Below, one piece after another: positions 42,430 through 50,234 of a stretch of DNA of 64,000 bases. The position numbers and the translations under genes are program-made. Origin of the DNA: Flavobacteriales bacterium (GTDB lineage Bacteria; Bacteroidota; Bacteroidia; Flavobacteriales_D; Sanyastnellaceae); NCBI GenBank assembly GCA_020437755.1, contig JAGQVX010000002.1, positions 1-64,000 of the forward strand. Reading direction: 5' to 3'. The notes under the pieces are model-generated. The model saw nothing but the letters and a program-made list of their open reading frames with translations. It was not told the DNA's origin and did not search any database. The first letter of the stretch is position 1. Every line of letters starts with the position of its first letter.

Positions 42430-43443
42430 ATGATAGTGGATTTAAGAAGCGACACGGTAACACGCCCCACGCCGGGGATGTTGGAGGCCATGATGAACGC
42501 TCGCGTGGGAGATGATGTGTTTAAGGAAGACCCGGAAATCAACGAACTCCAGCGTGAAGTGGCGGCCTACTTCGGAAAAGAAGCCGGACTCTTTTGTCCG
42601 TCGGGCACCATGTCCAATCAAATCGCCATCAGGTGCCACACGCGTCCGGGCGACGAGGTCATTTGTGCCGATGTGGCCCACGTATATTTATATGAAGGAG
42701 GAGGAATTGCGAGCAATTCCGGTTCTTCGGTCCGACTGCTGAAGGGAGATCGTGGACGACTGACGGCGGGAGAAGTTCGGGGCGCTATTCTTCCCGACGA
42801 TGATCACCTGCCGCGTACGCGATTGGTATGTCTGGAAGACACGGTGAACAAAGGCGGCGGGTGCTACTATGAACTATCCCAAATTGCAGCTATAGCGCAG
42901 GTATGCCATGAGCATGGCTTGTCGCTGCACCTCGATGGAGCCCGTTTGTTCAATGCTTTGGTGGAGACCGGTTATGATCCGGTGGAGTACGCTTCTCACT
43001 TTGATTCGATCAGCATATGTTTTTCCAAAGGCATGGGTGCCCCAGTAGGCAGTGTGTTGATTGGTTCGGCAGCGTTTATGCATGAGGCCCGCCGCGTGCG
43101 CAAGTCGCTTGGAGGTGGAATGCGGCAGGCGGGCTATTTGGCGAATGCCTGCCGGTATGCCTTAAAGAACCACACCACATTACTGAAAGACGACCACCGC
43201 CGGGCCCGCGCTATTGGTGACCTGATGCACGATCATCCTCAGGTAAAGGCCGTTGTGCCGGTGGAAACGAACATTGTCATTGTTGAGCTGCAAAACACTA
43301 CAGCTGCGGAATTTCAGGAGCGCGCCCGACAACTGGATGTTTTGTGCCTACCGTTTGGTCCTGATAAAATTCGCTTTGTGACCCACCTCGATTTTGGAGA
43401 TGGTCATTTAGAAGCCATGCGTGAGGCATTCGCCAAATGGTGA
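42430..43443 (+). CDS. ltaE: Low-specificity L-threonine aldolase
   Basis: The PLP enzyme splits L-threonine or allo-threonine into glycine and acetaldehyde. Fold-type I signatures are in order: DLRSDTVTRPTPGMLEAM at the N-terminus, VGDDVFKEDPEINELQ, FCPSGTMSNQIAI, HVYLYEGGG, LHLDGARLFNA (the PLP-ring Asp) and ISICFSKGMGAPVGS with the Schiff-base lysine near residue 200. Length 337 is normal. Copies of the dispersed repeat lie just before it, within it (LANAC) and on its last codons (AFAKW). Confidence 0.93.
   Translation: MIVDLRSDTVTRPTPGMLEAMMNARVGDDVFKEDPEINELQREVAAYFGKEAGLFCPSGTMSNQIAIRCHTRPGDEVICADVAHVYLYEGGGIASNSGSSVRLLKGDRGRLTAGEVRGAILPDDDHLPRTRLVCLEDTVNKGGGCYYELSQIAAIAQVCHEHGLSLHLDGARLFNALVETGYDPVEYASHFDSISICFSKGMGAPVGSVLIGSAAFMHEARRVRKSLGGGMRQAGYLANACRYALKNHTTLLKDDHRRARAIGDLMHDHPQVKAVVPVETNIVIVELQNTTAAEFQERARQLDVLCLPFGPDKIRFVTHLDFGDGHLEAMREAFAKW
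43135..43149 (+). repeat. Dispersed covarying hairpin repeat, inside threonine aldolase
   Basis: Core ATTTGGCGAATGCC exact, first base T; coding frame reads YLANAC. Confidence 0.8.
43425..43439 (-). repeat. Dispersed covarying hairpin repeat, end of threonine aldolase
   Basis: Exact copy, GGC..GCC stem, GAAT loop; it supplies the last residues AFAKW before the stop. Confidence 0.85.
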
Positions 43444-43490
43444 AGCGCGTGGTTTTACCCAATCACTTCCATAGCATACTCACTCCCGGA

Positions 43491-44723
43491 TTACGCCACC
43501 GACAAGTCGAGGCATGTAATTTCGGGAGCCATGCCTACCCTTCCCGGGAAAATGAGAAATCCGAGTCCACGATTGACGTAAAGCTGCTGCTTGCCCTCGG
43601 TGTATAAGCCTTTGGCCCGCTTGAAGAGCAATTGCGCCGGACTGATCTCGAGAACTCCAGGTATGCTGATTCCCATTTGAGCGCCATGCGTATGGCCCGA
43701 GAGGGTAAGATCCACTGCGGTTTGACCCACGATATGCTCATCCCAATGCGTGGGGTCATGACTCAACAGCAATTGAAATGTCTCGTCGGAAACGCCCTGA
43801 GACGCCAGTTTATAATCGCCCGCTTTGGGGAACCAGTGGCTTTTTCCCCAGTTCTCCACACCGATAACCGCCAGCTTGTCGCCGTCTTTTTCCAAATGCA
43901 CGTGCTCATTAATGAGCGGCTGGAAACCCATTTCCTTTTCGATGTCAATCACACCCTGGCGCACTGCTACCTGCTCGGCCTCCGTGAGGTCGCCATAATA
44001 GCCGTAGTCATGATTACCTAGGATGGAAAATTTGCCCATAGGGGCTTCGAGTTTGCGGAACACATCGATCCACGGCAAAGCCTCTTCATGGTGGGTATTG
44101 ACCAAATCACCCGTGAACACAATCACATCCGGTTTCAGATCATTGACCATTTCCACACAGTGCTTGATAGGTTCCAAATTATTGTTGAACGACCCCAGAT
44201 GCGCATCGCTTATCTGGACAATTCGGAGTCCGTTGAAGGCCTTGGGCAGATTGTTGAAAGCTAACTTCTGCTCGATAACGCGAAAATTGAACTTCCCTTT
44301 GGTAATGCCCCACATAAAGGATCCAAAAATCACCCCGCCAAGAGCCAGTCCGGATTTGGTAAGGAACTCCGTTCGTGATATTGAGGTACCCGGTAATGAC
44401 TCCTTACTGCGAAAAGCACCCGCCAATTTTCGAACCAGCCATATAATGTCGTCAAACAAGTGAAATATACTGATAATCAACGTGGTAAAGAACATGGTAA
44501 GCACCGCGCCAATGACGAAATTGTGCAGTTCAGGATGCTTGTCGTGCATCTCCGACCAATTGAGCCAGCTATACGTGAGCAGGGACATCAGCACCACTAC
44601 TATAAGCCAATACGCCACACCAATGGATACTTTGAGCGCCGGAGTGAGGCCACGGGTGGAAAAGTAGATGGCTTTGTACGCGAATGCGGCTACGAAGAAG
44701 ATAATGAAGAGTCGAAAATACAT
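43491..44723 (-). CDS. Membrane-anchored metallophosphoesterase (calcineurin-like)
   Basis: The 410-residue protein has an N-terminal membrane part of three or four helices (residues 3-105), a further hydrophobic segment (~125-145) and a two-metal phosphoesterase domain: VQISDAHLG, VFTGDLVNT, SILGNHDYGYYGD, LLLSHDPTHW and LTLSGHTHGAQMG, the five classical motifs. Relatives (YkuE-like) hydrolyse phosphate groups from lipid-type substrates. A TATCTTTG promoter box lies 19 bp upstream. The natural substrate is unknown. Confidence 0.9.
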   Translation of the reverse strand: MYFRLFIIFFVAAFAYKAIYFSTRGLTPALKVSIGVAYWLIVVVLMSLLTYSWLNWSEMHDKHPELHNFVIGAVLTMFFTTLIISIFHLFDDIIWLVRKLAGAFRSKESLPGTSISRTEFLTKSGLALGGVIFGSFMWGITKGKFNFRVIEQKLAFNNLPKAFNGLRIVQISDAHLGSFNNNLEPIKHCVEMVNDLKPDVIVFTGDLVNTHHEEALPWIDVFRKLEAPMGKFSILGNHDYGYYGDLTEAEQVAVRQGVIDIEKEMGFQPLINEHVHLEKDGDKLAVIGVENWGKSHWFPKAGDYKLASQGVSDETFQLLLSHDPTHWDEHIVGQTAVDLTLSGHTHGAQMGISIPGVLEISPAQLLFKRAKGLYTEGKQQLYVNRGLGFLIFPGRVGMAPEITCLDLSVA

Positions 44724-44742
44724 GCTCGTGTGGATTGCGGCG

Positions 44743-44750
44743 CAAAGATA
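44743..44750 (-). promoter_or_regulatory. Bacteroidota -7 promoter box for the metallophosphoesterase gene
   Basis: TATCTTTG on the reverse strand, exact TAnnTTTG, 19 bp before the ATG. Confidence 0.6.
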
Positions 44751-44930
44751 CGATGGACTGCAGAATAGGACAAATTAAATTGTGTTAAAGCTCATAGGCC
44801 ATGGGAGAGGGAAGCATTGCTGCAGTTCCCGACTTCGCTGTAAAGTGGAAGGGAGCTCAAATAGATTCTGTAATATTGAACCTTCATTGCGCAGGAGATC
44901 AACCTGCACATAACGTTGACGGCAAACAAC

Positions 44931-46193
44931 ATGAACGGATGGCTGAGGAAGTATGGGGTATTTGTTCTTTTCGGAGTTCTCGCCGCTGTGCTTCTATTTG
45001 TGGAATCAGCCGGAATCAAGGATTTTGACATTTTCCTGGGCGCTTCACACGACTTGCTGGCCGGGAAAGACATCTATACTATAAAGTACCATGAATGGTA
45101 TCATTACTACTATGACACTCTATTTGCGCTGCTGATCTCGCCCCTCACTTATTTACCCTTGTACTGGGCCAATTTTGTGTGGCTGGCTTTGAACATGGTG
45201 TTCACGTATCGCATTTGGCGTATGCTGCTCAATTACCTCCCCCATGCTTCAGCCAATCATAAGCGACTGCTGCAGGTTTTTCTCTTGAGCTTTGTATTCT
45301 CTTTTCACCTGTGGCACAAAAACATCCATCTTACTCAAGCCACCATTTTAATCCTTTGGCTATCGCTGGAAGGATTGCGACAAGTTGGCCGAGGTAAGCC
45401 ATTATGGGCCGGGGTTTTTATTGGATTGGGAATTTCCATCAAAATTATGCCCTTGGTACTCATCCCCTACCTGCTGTACCGAGGGGAATTTAGAGCCGCT
45501 ACTTTCGCCGTAATCTTGACCGCTGTTTTTCTGATTGCGCCCGGATTGGTAATTGGCATGGAGTTTCAAATGACCCTTCTTGAAAGTCGCTGGGCGCTGA
45601 TTAATCCACAGAATGCCGAACACCTCCTTGATGTGACCGAACGCAGCTTTCATTCCATTACCACCTTGCTGGCTACGTTACTTGTTGAGCACGCGGGCAA
45701 TGACTATACGCTTGATTTGAAGCGTAATATTGCGAATGTAGATATGGGCACGTTGACCGTCATTATCAACGGAGCGCGACTTTTACTGGTAGGACTGGCC
45801 GTGTATTTTCTGCGCTCACGACCATTTGTCCAGTCTGCAGGAAAACTGCAAACACTGTATGAACTGAGCTATGTATTACTGATTACCCCGTTGATTTTTC
45901 CGCACCAGCAACACTATGCCTTCTTCTTTGCCTTGCCATGCATTGTTTATCTGATCCATGCGGTAGTACTGGGCTTTCGCGCAAGAACCGAAGGTTTTCC
46001 ACGCGTTCCGGCAATAATACTGGGCTTGGTACTCTTATTTTTATTGAACAGTCACTTTTTATGGGGAGCTCATCGGGATTTGTATGATCATTTCAAGACC
46101 CTTACCTACGGAATATTGTTGTTAATTCCTTGTCTGGCCCTGTTCCCACCAGTCAAAGTTGAATCGTATCTTCATGCGCAGCGAGAAACCTGA
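44931..46193 (+). CDS. Glycosyltransferase family 87 (DUF2029)-like membrane protein
   Basis: The 420-residue protein starts MNGWLRKYGVFVLFGVLAA and has about ten hydrophobic helices. A periplasmic loop after the first helix carries DFDIFLGASHDLLAGKDIYTIKYHEWYHYYYDTLFALLISPLTYLP, where the D-F-x-x-x, G-x-x-I-Y and Y-P-P-like pattern fits GT87, polyprenyl-phosphate-sugar dependent GT-C enzymes. It precedes an acyltransferase-3 gene by 3 bp, so a joint task in surface glycan or lipid modification is likely. Donor and acceptor are unknown. Confidence 0.75.
   Translation: MNGWLRKYGVFVLFGVLAAVLLFVESAGIKDFDIFLGASHDLLAGKDIYTIKYHEWYHYYYDTLFALLISPLTYLPLYWANFVWLALNMVFTYRIWRMLLNYLPHASANHKRLLQVFLLSFVFSFHLWHKNIHLTQATILILWLSLEGLRQVGRGKPLWAGVFIGLGISIKIMPLVLIPYLLYRGEFRAATFAVILTAVFLIAPGLVIGMEFQMTLLESRWALINPQNAEHLLDVTERSFHSITTLLATLLVEHAGNDYTLDLKRNIANVDMGTLTVIINGARLLLVGLAVYFLRSRPFVQSAGKLQTLYELSYVLLITPLIFPHQQHYAFFFALPCIVYLIHAVVLGFRARTEGFPRVPAIILGLVLLFLLNSHFLWGAHRDLYDHFKTLTYGILLLIPCLALFPPVKVESYLHAQRET
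45212..45226 (+). repeat. Dispersed covarying hairpin repeat, GT87-like gene copy
   Basis: CATTTGGCGTATGCT: GTAT loop, co-varying pair kept, last stem base T gives a G-T wobble. Read as IWRML. Confidence 0.6.
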
Positions 46194-46196
46194 TTC

Positions 46197-47189
46197 ATGA
46201 CCCGAAGCTACTACCCATCCATCAATATTCTACGTGGCATTGCGGCCTTGCTGGTGTGTGTGTATCACTTCACCAATCATACCGACCATCACGGTGATTT
46301 CTTCGCATCGGGCGGATGGACACAGCGTATGGGGGAATGGGGAACTATGGGGGTATTTGTATTCTTTATCATCACCGGATTCGTTATTCCGCTCTCCATG
46401 ATGAAGTACGATTTCCGGTTGCGGCAATTGCCCCGTTTTTTGGCCAAGCGGTGGTTGCGCATTGAAATTCCGTACATCGCCTCCATTGCCTTGTTCCTCG
46501 TAGTGGATGGAATCTTCCACATGAAAAACGGCACGACCTGGGATTTTGACGTTTTCCAACTGCTTCATCATTTGGTGTATACCGTGGCCTTGTGCGAACA
46601 TGAATGGTACAATCCCATTTACTGGACCCTTGCCATAGAAATGCAATTCTACCTGCTTATCGCCTTCTTATTTCCGTTGTTCACCACATCGAAGCAATGG
46701 CTCAACGGATTGATTCCCATGGCTTTCGCTGCCAGCTCACTGCTTCTCCCCGATCACCGCCTGGTGTTCCATTATGCGCCTATTTTTTCACAAGGGATTT
46801 ACCTCCTGCTCATTATGCAAAAACGACTGCCGATCCATTGGGGTATCGCGGGAATTCTCATGAGTGCCGGAATTTCATCCTACGTCAACGGAGCCGATAT
46901 TGCGGCAACCGGACTGGTCACCATTGCTATTATTGCATTCACCAATATCGACTGGAAACCCTTCAACCGACTCGGAACCATTTCGTATTCGCTTTACCTC
47001 ACCCATGGATTGATTGGTGGAAATGTGATTTACCTTTTGGGACGCTATGCTGAAAGCTTTGGCTCAAAAATGCTGGTTTTTGTTGTCGCCCTTTTCGGTT
47101 CCATTGCATTTGCCCGTGTTTACTGGTGGCTCATAGAACGCCCTTCCCAGGGATGGTCGAAGGGGGTGCGACTGGGCTCCGGTAAATAA
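46197..47189 (+). CDS. Acyltransferase 3 family membrane protein (OafA/YrhL type)
   Basis: The 330-residue integral membrane enzyme O-acylates sugars of cell-surface glycans. The start YYPSINILRGIAALLVCVYHFTNH carries the essential R-G-x-A-A and H residues of the family; GVFVFFIITGFVIPLSM, EWYNPIYWTLAIEMQFYLLIAFLFPLF and YSLYLTHGLIGG follow. About ten helices. It lies 3 bp after the GT87-like gene and overlaps the following YciI-like frame's first in-frame ATG, so the three are probably one operon. Confidence 0.92.
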   Translation: MTRSYYPSINILRGIAALLVCVYHFTNHTDHHGDFFASGGWTQRMGEWGTMGVFVFFIITGFVIPLSMMKYDFRLRQLPRFLAKRWLRIEIPYIASIALFLVVDGIFHMKNGTTWDFDVFQLLHHLVYTVALCEHEWYNPIYWTLAIEMQFYLLIAFLFPLFTTSKQWLNGLIPMAFAASSLLLPDHRLVFHYAPIFSQGIYLLLIMQKRLPIHWGIAGILMSAGISSYVNGADIAATGLVTIAIIAFTNIDWKPFNRLGTISYSLYLTHGLIGGNVIYLLGRYAESFGSKMLVFVVALFGSIAFARVYWWLIERPSQGWSKGVRLGSGK

Positions 47190-47239
47190 TGGTGTGGATT
47201 CTCCCCGGTTTCCTATCTTTCCCATCAAATTCATTTGTT

Positions 47240-47737
47240 ATGCGTTTATCCCTTTACCTTTTGATGCTCATGCTTGCACTCGCCGGTTGCATGCAAGATC
47301 ATGCTCATACAGATAGTCCTAAAGAGCAGGAAGCCGCTGCTGTTCCAGCTACTGCATTTGATTCGCTTCGGGCAGCCAAGTGGGGTGCCGACGAATACGG
47401 CATGAAGAAGTATGTGATGGCATTTTTGAAAAAAGGTCCCAATCGCGATCGCTCTCCTGAGGAGGCCAACGAACTCCAGCGAGCGCACCTGGACAATATC
47501 GGCCGCATGGCTGAAGAAGGTAAGCTGGTTCTTGCCGGACCGTTTTTCGGAGATGGTGAATTGCGCGGTATCTACATTTTCAACGTGGAGACCATCGCCG
47601 AGGCGGAGGCGCTAACCCAGTCTGATCCGGCTATTCAAGCTGGCAGTCTGGCCATGGACCTCATGGAGTGGTACGGCAGTGCAGCGCTGGTGGACGTCAA
47701 CGAGTGGCACAGCCGAATTTCACGTATGAATCCGTAG
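47240..47737 (+). CDS. YCII-domain lipoprotein
   Basis: The 165-residue protein has lipoprotein signal MRLSLYLLMLMLALAGC (lipobox LAGC), so the ATG at 47240 is preferred to one at 47189. Residues ~55-150 form a YCII-like ferredoxin fold: KKYVMAFLKKGPNRDRSPEEANELQRAHLDNIGRMAEEGKLVLAGPFFGDGELRGIYIFNVETIAEAEALTQSDPAIQAGSL. YCII proteins elsewhere are cytoplasmic and mostly uncharacterised; export as a lipoprotein is uncommon outside Bacteroidota. Probably last gene of the GT87-acyltransferase run. Confidence 0.85.
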   Translation: MRLSLYLLMLMLALAGCMQDHAHTDSPKEQEAAAVPATAFDSLRAAKWGADEYGMKKYVMAFLKKGPNRDRSPEEANELQRAHLDNIGRMAEEGKLVLAGPFFGDGELRGIYIFNVETIAEAEALTQSDPAIQAGSLAMDLMEWYGSAALVDVNEWHSRISRMNP

Positions 47738-47757
47738 ATCCGTGCTCTTAACAGGAT

Positions 47758-49305
47758 CTATTTCCTGACAATAATCCCTGAAGAAAAGTCGCCGTCTATC
47801 GCTATGGAGTACAAGTAGTTGCCATTCGGCAAATGCGATTCGGGCTTCCAGGAAATAACGGTACTCCCCGACCCAATTGGCTGATTGCGCACTACGCGCT
47901 CCACCAATGCCCCGTTCATGGAATAGATGTACAAACTCACGTTGCCCGGAGTGCGTCTCTGAATTTCAAATTGCACCTCCTCTTCAAATGGATTGGGAAG
48001 AACCTGGACCAGCGTACCGGGCACATGGTGTTCGCCCACGTTCATCGGAAGCGTTGTCATTTCGTTCAGATCGAGCAATTCATCACCTTCTTCATAGGGC
48101 AAGTAATGGAAGTACACTAAAAACATCTCATCCGTTGTGTTCAATCCGGCCGTCACCATTATCGGCGGGTCGTTTGGATTGTGTGGATTGGACGCGGTAT
48201 TATCAAAGCTCCCCTCACCGTAAATTGTTGACCATGCGGGGATCACCTGTATGTTCTGGAAAAAATAGAACTGCTGCCATTCAAAATCCCAGTGCGGTAT
48301 ATGCACCAGCGGGATGGTGTCTTGCTGTGGTGAAACGGCATAACTGGTAATATTTTTCCCCAACAAGTGCATGTGCGGGAACACGCTCAGCAGCGAAAAA
48401 TCCAATGGAATCAGGTTGAACGTCGCTGACACATCCGTAACGTTGTTGGCCGGCAATGAAAATGACCAGTTCTGAATGATCGGATCAGTTTGCACTTCTC
48501 TTATGGGTGTGGCATCATCGTAGAAGAACAGACGAACACGCGTATCATCCACTTCACCGGCACTACCTTCCGGGTAGTGCATGGCCAAAACCAAATTAGA
48601 TCCCGCCGGAATGGTCACACCCATATTAATGTCCTGTCCGTTGCTCGGAAACACCGTGGGCAAAGCACCGGGAGTGTACCCGCCGATCAGTCCGTCAGTA
48701 GGCCCTACACACAATCCGTTGGTATCGGTAGGATACGTGCCCGACTCATCAATATAGAGCAGTGCATGATGTACAATCTGCGCATTCCCCGGAATCACTT
48801 CAAATCCTCGCAGTTTTTTAGTCTGGGTAAGCTCAAGCGGAATCGAGAAGCACACATAATCATCAGCCCAGGGAGTAGCCTGACTGGCATAGGTAGGTAT
48901 TTGCACTTCGAGGTCGGGTGGCAGCCCCACAAATCCGTCTTCGGGATATGCGGGAGGCGGCGGTGCTGTTTCAGGATCTCCCTGAGGAAACCCATTGTTC
49001 ACCCACTCTACCAAAGCCGCAATTTCATTGGGTTCCAGGATACGTTCTTCGGTATAGTGCTGATATTCCACATCGGCAAACCATGGAGGCATATAGCCGG
49101 TTAGCACCGCATCGTCAATTCCCCAACCATTGGATGAAGCGTCTTCGTAGGTGAGCAACGAAAACGGTCCGATGCCCCCGGATCGGTGGCACATGGTGCA
49201 GTTTTCATAAACAATATCGGCGATATCTTCCGACCAGGTAACCTGTGCATAGGACGCAAAACCCAGCATTGAGGAGCAAAAAAGCAAGGCACTCTTTTTC
49301 ATAAC
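47758..49305 (-). CDS. Secreted cytochrome c / copper monooxygenase-like protein with T9SS tail
   Basis: The 515-residue protein (signal MKKSALLFCSSMLGFASYAQ) begins with a c-type haem site, CTMCH in YENCTMCHRSGGIGPFSLLTY, then IDDAVLTGYMPPWFADVEY. The following ~300 residues have the layout of copper type II ascorbate-dependent monooxygenases: VHHALLYID, LVLAMHYPEG, SVFPHMHLLGK and MFLVYFHY, which could form the CuH and CuM sites. A type A T9SS tail (VLPNPFEEEVQFEIQ..IYSMNGALVERV..LPNGNYLYSI) ends it. Redox enzyme on the cell surface is inferred; substrate unknown. The start at 49386 would bury the signal. Confidence 0.85.
   Translation of the reverse strand, partial: VMKKSALLFCSSMLGFASYAQVTWSEDIADIVYENCTMCHRSGGIGPFSLLTYEDASSNGWGIDDAVLTGYMPPWFADVEYQHYTEERILEPNEIAALVEWVNNGFPQGDPETAPPPPAYPEDGFVGLPPDLEVQIPTYASQATPWADDYVCFSIPLELTQTKKLRGFEVIPGNAQIVHHALLYIDESGTYPTDTNGLCVGPTDGLIGGYTPGALPTVFPSNGQDINMGVTIPAGSNLVLAMHYPEGSAGEVDDTRVRLFFYDDATPIREVQTDPIIQNWSFSLPANNVTDVSATFNLIPLDFSLLSVFPHMHLLGKNITSYAVSPQQDTIPLVHIPHWDFEWQQFYFFQNIQVIPAWSTIYGEGSFDNTASNPHNPNDPPIMVTAGLNTTDEMFLVYFHYLPYEEGDELLDLNEMTTLPMNVGEHHVPGTLVQVLPNPFEEEVQFEIQRRTPGNVSLYIYSMNGALVERVVRNQPIGSGSTVISWKPESHLPNGNYLYSIAIDGDFSSGIIVRK
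47821..47835 (-). repeat. Dispersed covarying hairpin repeat, copper-protein gene copy
   Basis: Exact copy, GCC..GGC stem, GAAT loop; coding frame reads HLPNG within the T9SS tail. Confidence 0.85.
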
Positions 49306-49526
49306 GTATAGTTGAGAGGACAATATAAGGAAGATTTTGGGAAGGGGGGGGAAGGTGAAATTAATGGAGATGAATTTATTGACCAAGTAAAATATCCTTT
49401 ACCGGACGAAACAATGAAGGCAATACACCAACTCTCATTCGCAATTCAACTTCGATTCGAATAATACAATATCAAAGAATCCCATATAATCCTCATAAAT
49501 TGCAGACGACGAAAACACGTCGATGC

Positions 49527-50171
49527 ATGAAAATATATACCATTTCCGGACTCGGGGCTGATCAGAGGGTATTTGAATCCTTGAAGGTTAATGCCGAACT
49601 CCGACCATTGGATTGGATTGAACCTTTGCGCAATGAATCATTGGGTGAATACGCGTCTCGGCTATCGGAAATGGTAGATCCATCTCAAGCATTTGGTTTG
49701 CTGGGAGTGAGCTTTGGAGGCATGGTAGCCGTTGAAATGGCTGAAATGATCAAGCCTCAATTCACAATTATTATTTCGTCAGCAGCCGCCAATTCCGAAC
49801 TTCCGCTCCTCTATCGTTGGGCCGGTAAGTTGCGTCTTCCGCGCCTGTTGCCTGCCCGGGCGTTTATTATTCCCCGGCCCTTTGCCAATTTCTTGTTTGG
49901 CGCTAAGAACAAGGACTTACTCGCGAGTATTCTTCATGATACCAATCCGGCATTCGCCAAATGGGCGATCGGTGCCCTGACCGCCTGGTCGCGTAATAAG
50001 GCACCTCAACACACTATTCGGATTCACGGAACTCACGATCGAATAATCCCCAATCGGAAAGCACCGCCTACGAGTCTGGTCCAGGGAGGTACTCATTTTA
50101 TGATCGTTGATCGTGCCGAGGAAATAAGCACTTTAATCAATAACTATTTAACCAACTCCAAAATTTCCTAA
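49527..50171 (+). CDS. Alpha/beta hydrolase family protein
   Basis: The 214-residue protein lacks a signal peptide. The triad is visible: nucleophile Ser in GVSFGG, Asp in IHGTHDRIIP and His in VQGGTHFMIVD. MKIYTISGLGADQRVFESL at the start gives the oxyanion strand-turn. The ATG at 49527 is preferred over one at 49500 because it opens the first beta-strand directly. Substrate unknown. One repeat copy sits inside, read PAFAKW. Confidence 0.85.
   Translation: MKIYTISGLGADQRVFESLKVNAELRPLDWIEPLRNESLGEYASRLSEMVDPSQAFGLLGVSFGGMVAVEMAEMIKPQFTIIISSAAANSELPLLYRWAGKLRLPRLLPARAFIIPRPFANFLFGAKNKDLLASILHDTNPAFAKWAIGALTAWSRNKAPQHTIRIHGTHDRIIPNRKAPPTSLVQGGTHFMIVDRAEEISTLINNYLTNSKIS
49949..49963 (-). repeat. 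Dispersed covarying hairpin repeat, hydrolase gene copy
   Basis: Exact copy, GGC..GCC stem, GAAT loop; coding frame reads AFAKW. Confidence 0.85.
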
Positions 50172-50234
50172 TACATCTCCCCCTCCTCACCCGTTCATTT
50201 TTCATACCTTTCCCCTACCCTAGAAACCTCTGCT

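Noticed and set aside
42270-42515. ORF of 81 codons upstream of and overlapping threonine aldolase
   Set aside because: It overlaps the well-supported ltaE start in another frame and has low-complexity, unlikely composition in its second half.
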